Assembly: GCA_947044405.1 (NCBI GenBank) | Contig: CAMRHE010000021.1 | Span: forward strand, 9,904,501-9,968,500 | Length of the DNA stretch: 64,000 nucleotides | Source of the DNA: Leptodactylus fallax | Taxonomy: Eukaryota > Chordata > Amphibia > Anura > Leptodactylidae | Direction: 5' to 3' | Notes under the pieces: generated by a model | Told to the model about the DNA's origin: nothing | Seen by the model: the letters and a program-made list of their open reading frames with translations, nothing else | The model's database searches: none | Program-made: the position numbers and the translations under genes | Shown: piece after piece, positions 22,919-32,600 of the stretch | How the letters are laid out: the number at the start of each line of letters is the position of its first letter | Position numbering within the stretch: the first letter of the stretch is position 1

Positions 22919-25266
22919 ACTGCAGGATTGATCTTCTGCCTGACTGCAAATACCCCAAGAGCAGGTTATATAACACATCTATCCCTGAAAGGAAAGCCTT
23001 ACAAGACTTCATTTCAGAAAGTTTAAAGAAAGGACACATAAGACCCTCTAGGTCTCCGTTAGCAGTGGGGTTTTTCTTCGTTAAAAAAAAAGGACGGCGG
23101 ATTGTGTCCTTGCCTTGATTTTCGGGAATTGAATCAAATCACTGTCCGTAATCCTGATCCTCTCCCTCTTATTCCCGATTTATTCAATCAACTGGTGGGG
23201 TCCCTGTGGTTTTCTAAGCTAGATCTCCGCGGGGTGTACAATTTGATAAGAGTACAGGAGGGGGATGAATGGAAGAAGGCATTTAACACACCCCTAGGCC
23301 ATTGAGAGCTTGGTTATGCCCTTTGGGCTTATCAATGCCCCTGCTATCTTCCAAGAATTCATGAATGACATACTACGTCCTTTTATTAGACGTTTCCTGG
23401 TAGTGTACTTAGATGACATCCTTTCTTTTCTCCTAATTACGAGTCTCATTGTGAACATCTTTGATCTGTCTTGTCTGTTCTTAAAGAGAATTCACTTAGT
23501 GTTAAAGCTGAAAAGTGTGTTTTTTGTGTTCAGGAGATTTCTTTTTTGGGATTTGTCATCTCGAAGGACGGGTTCAAGATGGATTCGAGTAAGGTCAAGG
23601 CTATTTTAGACTGGGTTCAACCCAAGAACCTCAAAGCTCTGTAGAGGTTTCTAAGCTTTGCAAATTTTTACTGTAAGTTCATTAGAGGTTTTTCTTTGAC
23701 TGTTAAGCCTTTGACGGATTTGACCAAGAAAGGTGGTAAGGTTTCGGAGTGGCCACCAGAGGCCGAGAAAGCGTTCCAATCACTTAAGCAACATTTTGCT
23801 TCTGCACCTGTTTTGATCCAACCCATCAGCTCCTTACCATTTTTCATTGAGGTGGATGCCTCAGCGTGGGGGTTGGAGCGGTGTTATCGCAAGAAGATAG
23901 GGCCGTAACCTACTGGCTTGTGCTTTTTTTTTCTAAGAAATTTTCTAAAACAGAGTGCAATTACGATGTGGGCAATAGTGTTACTAGTGATAAAACTAGC
24001 TTTTGAGGAATGGAGACATTTTTTAGAAGGAGCTATGCATAGGGTGACGGTTTTCAATGACCATAAAAATTTGATGTATTTACTGTCTGCTAAGACATTA
24101 AATTCTCATCAGGCGCGTTGTATTTTTTTGTTTTTTTTTCTAGATATAACTTTCTGGTTACCTATCGACCAGGTTCAAAGAAAGTGGCGGCAGATGCTCT
24201 CTCTCGGTCATTTGAGGCTGCACCCTTTGAGGAAGTCCCTTCAGAAATATTGGCCAAGGGAGTGGTGATCGCTGTAATTTCTACCGACCTTCCCAAGGAG
24301 ATTTCTGAGGCACAAAGCTTGGCTCCTGTTAACACCCCTAAAGATAAGCTTTTTGTTTCTGTGAACCTTCGACTATTGTTATTACAAGAGGCACATGATT
24401 CAGTCCTCTCGTGTCACCCAGGTATATCTGTTTTAGTCAGAGCATTTGTGTAAAATTTTGTACGGCTACATGGGGTACCGTCAGAGGCATTCAGTTTGTT
24501 TCCCGGTTCTGGAGAGCTTTTTGTAAACACCTTAACATCTCTTTATCTTTTTCTTCATCATATCACCCACAATCCAATGGTCAGACAGAAAGGCTAAATC
24601 AAAGTTTGGAGCAATATTTAAGGTGTTTTGTGAGTTCAGATCAGTTTTAATGGAAATAATGTTTACCATTAGCAGAATTTGCCTTAAATAATCATTCTCT
24701 GGAATATACTGGGACCTCCCCTTTTTTCTATAACTATGGGTTACATCCGTCCTTTGGTCCATTATCATTAGTTAGTTTGGATGTCCCAGGGGAAGTTCAG
24801 TTCAGCTAAACTAGCTTCAGTCTGTAAGTTCCCTGTGGGAATATAAAATTGAAAGTACTATGTTTTAAACTAGGACCCAAATATATTGGCCCATATGAAA
24901 TTGTGGAGATCATTAACCCAGTGACACTTTGTATATGCCTACCCGAGTCTATGGGCATAACGAATGCCTTTCATGTGTCTTTACTGAAGAGATGTCTTTC
25001 ATACTTAGGCAGTGATTCACTTTCACTGCCTCCACAAGTCTTGGTCAATGGAAAGCTGCAGTTCATCGTCCACTCCATTGAATACTCCCGGCTTCTTCAC
25101 AGACGTATACAGTATCTGGTCCATTGGAAGGGCTATGGTGCAGAGGTGAGGTTGTGGGTTTCATCATCTGACATTTCTGCTAATCGTTGCATTAAAGCCT
25201 TCCATCGCAGATTTCCATCGAAGCCCGGTCCGGAGGTTCTGGAGGCCCCTCCTTCAAGGGGGGTAC
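22919..25266 (+). pseudogene. Chromovirus pol, 3' part of the split element (RT to chromodomain)
   Basis: Translation resumes in register with the left fragment at '[15 protein letters not shown]', after the duplicated octamer. RT follows with '[12 protein letters not shown]', '[15 protein letters not shown]' and 'VVYLDDIL'. Next come RNase H ('EVDASAWG') and the start of the integrase finger ('[11 protein letters not shown]'). The frame then jumps to '[18 protein letters not shown]', so the rest of the finger and the first catalytic Asp are deleted near 24430. A GPY/F module ('YIGPYEIVEIINP') precedes a chromodomain near 25065-25245 ('IQYLVHWKGYG'). Chromodomains define chromoviruses and guide integration toward modified histones. 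Many stops and shifts break the reading frame, so the copy is dead and much older than the gypsy element inside it. Confidence 0.9.
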
Positions 25267-25800
25267 TGTTAGGGGGCTGGTCTGGTCTGGCAAGGGTTGA
25301 CCTGTGTATGTCTGGAGTCTGTGGTTTGGGAGAGGTTTTTCCCTGAAGTTCTGCCCCACCCTCTGGTGTGCTATTTAAGCTGGGGGCTTGCTCCAGTCCT
25401 TTGCTGGTTATATTCTTGTGATTAGTTATTCCTCTGACCTGTAGTTCTACTATCCATTTGGTTCTGTTACCTTGCTTTTTCTGTTTACCCTCTGGCCTAC
25501 TGTGAGGGTGTCTGTGTAGTGGTGTTTGTTGGTGTGTGGATGCTGTGTTCCTGTGTTTCTATTAGGGTGAACTCCAAGGGCCTCTATTTAGGTATCCTGT
25601 GAGGCGTCCTCTTATCAGAGGAAAACTCTGGCGCTAGGCAGGTTTAGTCAGGGTAAGTGATAGGGATACTTCCCCTGCTATAGTCCATCTGCCTACTTTG
25701 CTTTGATTTTCACTTATTTTGTCTGCTTATGTTTATTTTGCATTTCTTAATAAACCAGTTTATTTCACACATTTGTTTCTTGCTATTCTGTTTGGAGACA
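25267..25800 (+). repeat. Probable 3' LTR of the chromovirus
   Basis: It begins TGTTAGGGGGCTGG directly after a G-rich polypurine tract and ends near GGAGACA. An AATAAA signal lies at 25749-25754. There is no partner LTR on the left, because the element is truncated before 12091, so the right boundary is a guess. Confidence 0.6.
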
Positions 25801-25888
25801 TACTGTTATACATATTGTTAATGGAAAGGGACCCGGCAACATGCATTTACAATAGAGGCCGGGCCAGGGGAGGGGACAAAAAAATAAC
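25801..25888. repeat. Left piece of a hAT-like repeat interrupted by the deleted gypsy element
   Basis: Text such as 'TATACATATTGTTAATGGAA' resembles 39091-39120 in element B. The continuation after the gypsy element ('AAATACCTCTCTTGGGC' at 31566) resembles 39190-39220 in B. The gypsy element therefore landed in a relative of that element. Confidence 0.5.
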
Positions 25889-27009
25889 TGCGGTGACCAG
25901 ATGGAAGGTAACGCTGCAGTTGGGATTGCGGGGTGCAAACAGCGCAGACTTGTCACGGTCTCTGGGCACGAGGGCGCAGCGCTGGTGCTGTCCCACGTTA
26001 CCACCACTGGTACCGGTGATGAGGGGGCTGCACAAATGTTGGTGGTGATTGTTCCCCCGGGGCGCTTCCCCTATACTGTGCCGACTGGTGGTGTTTGGGG
26101 CGCCCTGATGTTGTCGGTGCAGAGTCAGACACAGAAACGGTTGTAAAGTTGAACTTTTACTTCCATGGGTGTGGAGGCACAAATGCTTAAACAGTTTTTT
26201 CAATACAAAACAACGGGGTACGCCTGGTGACACAGCAAAGTCCTGGGGTGCAGGGTAGACTTGATGAAAGGTGTTCCTAGCCCCTTATACTTCAGTGTTA
26301 CAGCCCTAAGGTGCGTCTGGGCTCCTATTTGGCACATAGGAGGATGCCCACCATGATACTAGCACACAATATTCCCCACTCACGTTATGTGGTCCTGATA
26401 GCTCAGAGTTTCGGGGTGCAATAGTCAGGGTGGCAGGATATTCCACAGGTCTGGCCTTGGCCCCTGGATCCTGTGATACTGGCTATGGAGCACGTGTTCC
26501 AGAATGTTCTCTCCACAGTCTCAGGCTGACAAGATAATGATGCTTGACTTCCTTCAGGGCGATGGCTAGGCAGACAGGGGACAGGAGCTTCTGAATAGCT
26601 GGAGTATGTCAGCTCTACAACCTTCCTGGGCCTGTCTAGGACTTGAGATTCCTGCACTAAACTCACTGCTTTCTTCACAGGACATCACACTTATCTCCTC
26701 ACCTCCTCCTCCTAACACTCCACACTTCTAACTCCTCACACGCAGGACCTTCCTGCAGGGGTGTTACCATGGGGACCCAGTGATCAGCTGACTCCTCCCC
26801 TTTTCCCAGGCGATGTCCTCCCATTGGACATTTGGTTACTATTCAATCCTATGGGAGGTGTAATGCATGTGTGAGGCTCACTAGGTGGCGCTGTGTTGTG
26901 TGAGACTCAGGACCCCCTCCTATGTCACACAGGCTATGAAGCAACAGGAAATAATACAATGCACAGAGATCACCCTCAGCCCAGCCATAGCCAGCTCTGG
27001 GATGCCACA
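25889..27009 (-). repeat. 3' LTR of the deleted gypsy element
   Basis: On the plus strand it begins TGCGGTGACCAGATGG and ends GGGATGCCACA. It matches 30441-31561, with one C/T difference seen in a T run near 26196. Confidence 0.94.
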
Positions 27010-27025
27010 TACTCCCCCCTCTTTC
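27010..27025 (-). other. Polypurine tract of the deleted gypsy element
   Basis: Read on the minus strand, GAAAGAGGGGGGAGTA abuts the 3' LTR start. Confidence 0.85.
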
Positions 27026-27592
27026 ACTGAGCCGACCTCGGCGACGGGCTGGGGTGAAGGTGAGAAATGTAACATAACGTTAATAAATACGAACAAAGTG
27101 CAAATGTCACTAACAGTTTAGAAAAATATAATACTTAGAAACTTGAGGTAAAACCTCCCGGCATAGTCCTGGAATGTCCATGAGAAGTCTGAAGGGTAAC
27201 GGAGAGATAATTAAACTCAGACTTATGGAACCTTTTGGCGGTACCATCAGACAGTCCATATAGAAACAACAGTAGTGCAAATGGGTCCAGAGGCTCTCTG
27301 GCACAAATTTCGTGAGTGTCCATTATCATGAGAGTCTCTCTGAGAAACAATAAACAGTCCTTTCTGTAAGGAAGAGTAGGCACTCTAGCACGAATGTCCA
27401 TACCGCAATGGGGTAACAGAACTTCCTTGGCTCGGTGAGCCAGGCACTATGGCTTGGATTGTTGCATATAAATGTAAATACTATATTACATGGCAAGATA
27501 TTATATATATACTGTATATACACACAGGAAAAACATTAATGTAATCAGAGCAGGAATAACATATATACAGAAGCAGAGACAGTTAACCTCTT

Positions 27593-27892
27593 TTACCCAA
27601 GGACAGCCATGGCATCACTATAGTGTGTTGGAGGTATGCCTTTTGTGGTACGCTCAGAACACCTAAGTGGAACGAGATTTGAATCAGGAACAGAGTCACT
27701 GAAATCAATTAAATCATCTGTCGAAGGGTTCTCTTGCACTAGAGCAATTGGTGGATAACAGCTAAATGGTAGTAGTTTAGGTGCCCACATAAGCTCAGTT
27801 AATGTTGGGGGTCCCTCTTTCCCTTTCAGAAGGTGACAAGATCTCTGTACTCGTTGTCTCAGCTGGGGGCACCTCTGTGGCGGTAGAATCAC
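27593..27892 (-). pseudogene. Residual pol C terminus after internal deletion
   Basis: The frame ends 'RTTKGIPPTHYSDAMAVLG', which is like the extreme C terminus of vertebrate gypsy pol proteins; the intact element ends with a comparable 'NAGIPPVRYAQDE' region. It overlaps the end of the protease frame in another register. The deletion that removed RT to integrase therefore joined protease to this tail out of frame. No catalytic motif remains. Confidence 0.7.
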
Positions 27893-28712
27893 CAGAGAGA
27901 ATGTCTTCTGGTGCTAACCGGTGTAGCAGGGCCACAGAGTGGAACTTGTGGAGGTTCACGGGAGCATCGCACAAGTTGACTAAGCGGACAGGAACACGTC
28001 CATTGGAAACTGTGACAAGGCTGCGGGCAGCCATGACAAGTGGTTGGCCATCTACCTGTATGGGTTGTAGCAAGGCCTCGTAGTCCTGATTTTCTATGCC
28101 CCTACGGGCACGGCACCACACCATAGTTTCTGTTCCAGGCTGTAGGGTTACTGGACGGGTATCTTGGATCCGGACTCGACCAATTTCACCTTGTTTGTTG
28201 GCGAACTTGTGCTGGGCATTGAGTACACGAATGGCCCGCTGAATGGTCTGCTGGTCACTGGGAGAAGCTGTAAGGAGAGAGGCATGCAAGGCATCCAACA
28301 CTTCTGCAAAGCAATGGCGTAAAACATTCATGCCTAATATTACAACTGCAAACCTATCATCCTCTACATCAGTGACAATTACACCCTGTCTAGGCAGTTT
28401 CAAGTCCCCAATCTGGATAGTGGGTTCCCAATAACCCTGCTGTGGTATGGGCTGTCCATTGCTGGCACACAGATTTATCCATGTGTCAGGTGTTCTATTC
28501 AACACACCTAAGTCCCAATGTTCAAGGAACACCTGCTTGCGCAGGGTTGTTACCTGAGATCCAGTGTCCACCAACGCTGTCAGAGGGACGCCGTTCACCC
28601 GGATTGTGATGTGTGGGCAGGCTGAGACGAAGCGTGACAATGGCACTGAAGATTCACCTGGGCCCTTCTTCTTTCCTCCCGAGGGGCGGCCCGCTGCCTC
28701 GGGGGTGGCCCG
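27795..28712 (-). CDS. pro: Protease and post-protease region of the deleted gypsy element
   Basis: About 306 codons are read after a -1 slip from gag. The retropepsin active site is 'ALVDTGSQVTTL', and the partner motif is 'VILGMNVL'. Both are almost the same as in the intact element ('GMIDTGSQVTTL' and 'VILGMNVL'). A conserved stretch follows with 'AARSLVTVSNGRVPVRLVN', matching 'VARSLAIVRNGRVPLRCVN' there. The frame then ends at the deletion scar without any RT motif. The product could mature Gag particles but not copy RNA. I begin at the codon after the slip site because no ATG is needed if frameshifting is used. The frame itself is open from 28727. Confidence 0.85.
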   Translation of the reverse strand, partial: RATPEAAGRPSGGKKKGPGESSVPLSRFVSACPHITIRVNGVPLTALVDTGSQVTTLRKQVFLEHWDLGVLNRTPDTWINLCASNGQPIPQQGYWEPTIQIGDLKLPRQGVIVTDVEDDRFAVVILGMNVLRHCFAEVLDALHASLLTASPSDQQTIQRAIRVLNAQHKFANKQGEIGRVRIQDTRPVTLQPGTETMVWCRARRGIENQDYEALLQPIQVDGQPLVMAARSLVTVSNGRVPVRLVNLCDAPVNLHKFHSVALLHRLAPEDILSGDSTATEVPPAETTSTEILSPSERERGTPNIN

Positions 28713-29683
28713 TTTAACTGAAAACACTGAGGCCTGGTGTGTCCATATCTATGGCAATAGCTACAGTATGGCCTCTCACTCTGCGGAGGTTTCACTGAAG
28801 ACGGACGTCTGGGCGGCGACTCAGGTGAGATGTTGAGACTTCGCAAAGGATCACTGGACGATGAAGACGGCTGGGTCAGACGATCTAGACGGACGGTGAT
28901 CTGTTCCATGGCACGGGTCAGATGATCCACTCGGGCCAGAAGGTCATCTCTGGAGTCTGCTGGTGTAGTCTGCGCAGTTTGGGCAGCAGGTGAGGTACAC
29001 AGAGGTAGTGACAGGACAACTGGAGCAATGCTTGTTGAGGGTCCAGGTGAGGGAGCACAGATGACTGGGCTCGGCTGGGGCTGCTCCTGTCCCAAGACCT
29101 GGATGGCAAGGGCCTTGAAGTCAGCAAACGTGATGCTGGGATGTTGTGCAGCAAGCATTCGCAACTGACTCTGGAGCAATGTGGTACCCGCCCCTTCTAT
29201 GAAGCGGTCAAGCAAGATTTTATCAGAGTCCACATTTTCACGTGGATCCACTTGCACCACAGCTCTGAACGCCTCTTGGAGGGATAAAGCATAGTCCCGC
29301 AGGGTCTCACCAGGTAGTTGTCGTCTGGAAAAGAAGCGCATCTTTACCTCGGAGACAGATCGCACGTCAAAGTTCACCTGGAGTTTGTCCAGAATTTGCC
29401 CAGGGGTTCTTTTGTCAGAGGCAGGCCAGGATTTGACCTCCCTAGCTGCAGCACCCTCAAGCTGGCCCAGCAGGATCTGTATCTGCTGTTCTGTATTCAG
29501 AGGATAGAACTGGAAGAGAGACAGCATCTTCTCACGAAAGTCCCTGAGGGTATGCGCCTCCCCTTTGTAGCGCGGCAGCCATGGTGCGCCAGGGTAAAAT
29601 GGCATGGAGAATGGTAGGCTGCTCGCCATGGGCACTGCTGGATCACTAGAAACAGATGGCACAATGTCACTTTGCTCAGTCAT
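28595..29683 (-). CDS. gag: Gag of the deleted gypsy element
   Basis: 362 residues from the ATG at MTEQSDIVPSV, about 730 bases after the primer-binding site. The capsid-like part has 'LPRYKGEAHTLRDFREKML' and 'MRFFSRRQLPGETLRDYALSL', comparable in position to the other Gag in the window. A Ser/Pro-rich stretch leads to one CCHC zinc knuckle, CSYCHRYGHTRPQC. Directly after the knuckle is the TTA AAC pair of the slippery heptamer. The frame is complete, so this copy could make particles even though it has no polymerase. It overlaps the protease frame by over 100 bases, as frameshift-type gag/pro junctions do. Confidence 0.9.
   Translation of the reverse strand: MTEQSDIVPSVSSDPAVPMASSLPFSMPFYPGAPWLPRYKGEAHTLRDFREKMLSLFQFYPLNTEQQIQILLGQLEGAAAREVKSWPASDKRTPGQILDKLQVNFDVRSVSEVKMRFFSRRQLPGETLRDYALSLQEAFRAVVQVDPRENVDSDKILLDRFIEGAGTTLLQSQLRMLAAQHPSITFADFKALAIQVLGQEQPQPSPVICAPSPGPSTSIAPVVLSLPLCTSPAAQTAQTTPADSRDDLLARVDHLTRAMEQITVRLDRLTQPSSSSSDPLRSLNISPESPPRRPSSVKPPQSERPYCSYCHRYGHTRPQCFQLNGPPPRQRAAPREERRRAQVNLQCHCHASSQPAHTSQSG
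28678..28718 (-). promoter_or_regulatory. Probable -1 frameshift site, gag to protease
   Basis: On the minus strand, G TTA AAC (28718-28712) lies in the gag frame. Eight bases later a perfect 7 bp stem begins: CCCGAGG (28703-28697) with CCTCGGG (28684-28678) around a 12-base loop. The protease frame is the -1 frame and is open across the heptamer. This is the textbook layout of a slippery site, spacer and stem. Confidence 0.82.
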
Positions 29684-30414
29684 GTTGTTTGCAGGTATGA
29701 CTGAAATTAGGTCGCCGTCTCTTTAAGAAACTCAATTGCTTGCTGGCAGGGAATGGAGACTACAACTTGGAATGCTGTCCCTTTGAGAATGCTGTAGCTA
29801 TTAACAGAGTCACTGTGATGCAGGCTGACGGTGTGCTCCCCCTCTTTAATGGTGGCACTCCCCACGGACACGGAAAACACTCGCTGGGGCCGTGGGAGGA
29901 CTGAAGACAAGGACAGGGAGGCACAGTACTCACTGACAGCAACTGCAGCGTGGACCAGAGATCAGCGGTGCACAGCAGGGACGGTGATGCGGCACCGGAG
30001 AGTCAGAAATGGCGCTGGCACGTTCGCCTTTCACTTTCTTGTATGGGTGCGCTGGAGCATTGCGCTCAGCATTCTGGGCTCTCCTAAGATGGCGGCAGAT
30101 GGGTCTCCTGGCCTCATGGGCAGTGCTAAAAATCTCCCGCACTTTTGCAAGGTACAGTTAACCCTTTGTGGGCATTCTTACACAGCGATGTGGCGCAGCA
30201 AACAAGTCCTGGGCGTTTTAACTCTTCCAGGGCTGTAACACACTGAGAGGACAGTCTTTAGGGCTTACTTCAGGGGTATAGGGCTCCCCCTCTTTGTGGC
30301 AAGCACTCTCAGGGAATAAACTTGATCTTAGCAAACTCCACAATAAAGACCGATGCTCTGGAGACAATTTGGCGCACTTTTCGTGGCGACTTTCTCAAAA
30401 TGGCACACACCCGT

Positions 30415-30432
30415 ATCCTGTTCGTGACGCCA
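30415..30432 (-). other. Primer-binding site of the deleted gypsy element
   Basis: On the minus strand TGGCGTCACGAACAGGAT starts eight bases after the 5' LTR. It begins with the TGG expected for pairing with a tRNA CCA end. I could not assign the tRNA. It differs from the tRNA-Ser site of the other gypsy element. Confidence 0.7.
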
Positions 30433-30440
30433 GTTTTTCT

Positions 30441-31561
30441 TGCGGTGACCAGATGGAAGGTAACGCTGCAGTTGGGATTGCGGGGTGCAAACAGCGCAGA
30501 CTTGTCACGGTCTCTGGGCACGAGGGCGCAGCGCTGGTGCTGTCCCACGTTACCACCACTGGTACCGGTGATGAGGGGGCTGCACAAATGTTGGTGGTGA
30601 TTGTTCCCCCGGGGCGCTTCCCCTATACTGTGCCGACTGGTGGTGTTTGGGGCGCCCTGATGTTGTCGGTGCAGAGTCAGACACAGAAACGGTTGTAAAG
30701 TTGAACTTTTACTTCCATGGGTGTGGAGGCACAAATGCTTAAACAGTTTCTTCAATACAAAACAACGGGGTACGCCTGGTGACACAGCAAAGTCCTGGGG
30801 TGCAGGGTAGACTTGATGAAAGGTGTTCCTAGCCCCTTATACTTCAGTGTTACAGCCCTAAGGTGCGTCTGGGCTCCTATTTGGCACATAGGAGGATGCC
30901 CACCATGATACTAGCACACAATATTCCCCACTCACGTTATGTGGTCCTGATAGCTCAGAGTTTCGGGGTGCAATAGTCAGGGTGGCAGGATATTCCACAG
31001 GTCTGGCCTTGGCCCCTGGATCCTGTGATACTGGCTATGGAGCACGTGTTCCAGAATGTTCTCTCCACAGTCTCAGGCTGACAAGATAATGATGCTTGAC
31101 TTCCTTCAGGGCGATGGCTAGGCAGACAGGGGACAGGAGCTTCTGAATAGCTGGAGTATGTCAGCTCTACAACCTTCCTGGGCCTGTCTAGGACTTGAGA
31201 TTCCTGCACTAAACTCACTGCTTTCTTCACAGGACATCACACTTATCTCCTCACCTCCTCCTCCTAACACTCCACACTTCTAACTCCTCACACGCAGGAC
31301 CTTCCTGCAGGGGTGTTACCATGGGGACCCAGTGATCAGCTGACTCCTCCCCTTTTCCCAGGCGATGTCCTCCCATTGGACATTTGGTTACTATTCAATC
31401 CTATGGGAGGTGTAATGCATGTGTGAGGCTCACTAGGTGGCGCTGTGTTGTGTGAGACTCAGGACCCCCTCCTATGTCACACAGGCTATGAAGCAACAGG
31501 AAATAATACAATGCACAGAGATCACCCTCAGCCCAGCCATAGCCAGCTCTGGGATGCCACA
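30441..31561 (-). repeat. 5' LTR of the deleted gypsy element
   Basis: It is the partner of 25889-27009 and is followed by the TAAC duplication. The 91-codon and other frames in it are repeated in both LTRs and are not genes. Confidence 0.94.
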
Positions 31562-31610
31562 TAACAAATACCTCTCTTGGGCTTATGACACATCCTCTCT
31601 GGGGCTCTTC

Positions 31611-32230
31611 CGCGGAAACGCAGCTTTTTTTGTTGCAGATTTTGCTGTGTTTTTTTTAAGCCAAAGTCAAGAATGGCTACAATAGGAATGTGAAATATAT
31701 AGAAATGCTTGGAAATGCTCTTATACTTCTACCTTCTTCTTAATCCACTCCTGGCTTTGGATAAAAAAACTGCAGAAAAATCTGCAACAAAAAACTCTGC
31801 ATTTCCACAATGTGGAACTTTAGCCTTATTGTCATTTATCTGGGCCATCATGATCAGTTCCTCCAGCTGTGACTTTTTGGCATCTTTGACATCTTTGGCT
31901 TTTCACATTTTCAGGCACCTGAACTACATTTTTCTTCCCTACGCTAATTCCCCATCCTGCTGCTACCCACAAATATAAAATATGTAATATAAAAATACCC
32001 TGGAAATGAGTAATGCCCCCATATGCTTTTTTACTTTAATATTGCTCCTGTGTGCCCCTTTAATTAATAGTGCCCCTCAATTAATAATTTACCTTAAGTA
32101 ATAATGCCCCATGTATCCCTGTAAATCAATAATGCCCGAGTGTCACCTAAAATTATTATTACCCAATTCCCCTATTATTAATAATACCTTCTTATGTCTC
32201 TTCCTCTGTTAATTATGCCCTTGATGCTCA
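31611..32230. repeat. Foldback repeat plus AT-rich degenerate tandem repeat
   Basis: 'AAACGCAGCTTTTTTTGTTGC' pairs loosely with 'GCAGAAAAATCTGCAACAAA' about 150 bp later. Related foldbacks are at 42797, 51555 and 63481. From about 31830 the text matches 47990-48310 ('CAGCTGTGACTT', 'CATCCTGCTGCTACCC', then repeated 'TTAATAATGCCCC'). This indicates another copy of part of element C. Confidence 0.6.
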
Positions 32231-32600
32231 CAAGAAAAAAGATTTCTGGCCTCCCCAGTTGCCCTCCGCAAATGTAGTAAATTGGGCTCTGGGGGATCGG
32301 GTTTATATTAATAATGAAGTTTAACCACTGCAGGGAATGCAGTGGCAAACTTTAATGAATAGGAGCCACAGAGCCACAGAAGCATGGACGAAAAACCAGA
32401 CAGTTATAGGACCTGTCCTAAGCTTTGTGGCCCAGATTGTCGGCCCACACACACTGGTCAGTGTAATTCACAGTCGTGTGCATGGGCTGACAGAAATGAA
32501 TGGGTCAGTGTACTATTCGGGGAAAAAAACGTATATCACACTAAACTATGCCATGGTTGTTTGCAAGGGGCCTAATTCAGTTATGAAGGGGTTTTGAAAG
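32231..32600. other. Unassigned repeat-like stretch
   Basis: No coding signal is seen. A segment near 32400-32560 has the flavour of a dispersed repeat (GTGTGCATGGGCTGACAG and similar), but I have no second copy in the window. Confidence 0.35.

Larger units (their letters stand above)
25889..31561 (-). mobile_element. Internally deleted gypsy retrotransposon (5.67 kb)
   Basis: Two 1121 bp direct LTRs, apparently differing at a single base, flank a 3.43 kb interior. A 4 bp duplication TAAC lies outside (25885-25888 and 31562-31565). On the minus strand the order is 5' LTR, primer-binding site, gag, protease, a short pol C terminus, polypurine tract, 3' LTR. RT, RNase H and nearly all of integrase are missing. 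It keeps every cis signal but must borrow enzymes. Its gag, protease and post-protease region resemble the intact element at 14038, so they are relatives, though the LTRs are unlike. Confidence 0.94.

Noticed and set aside
24849..25346. 165-codon frame as a stand-alone chromodomain gene
   Set aside because: It continues from integrase and a GPY/F module and is followed by the polypurine tract and LTR; it is the tail of chromovirus pol.
26403..26678. 91-codon minus-strand frame repeated at 30955-31230
   Set aside because: It is part of the LTR of the deleted gypsy element.
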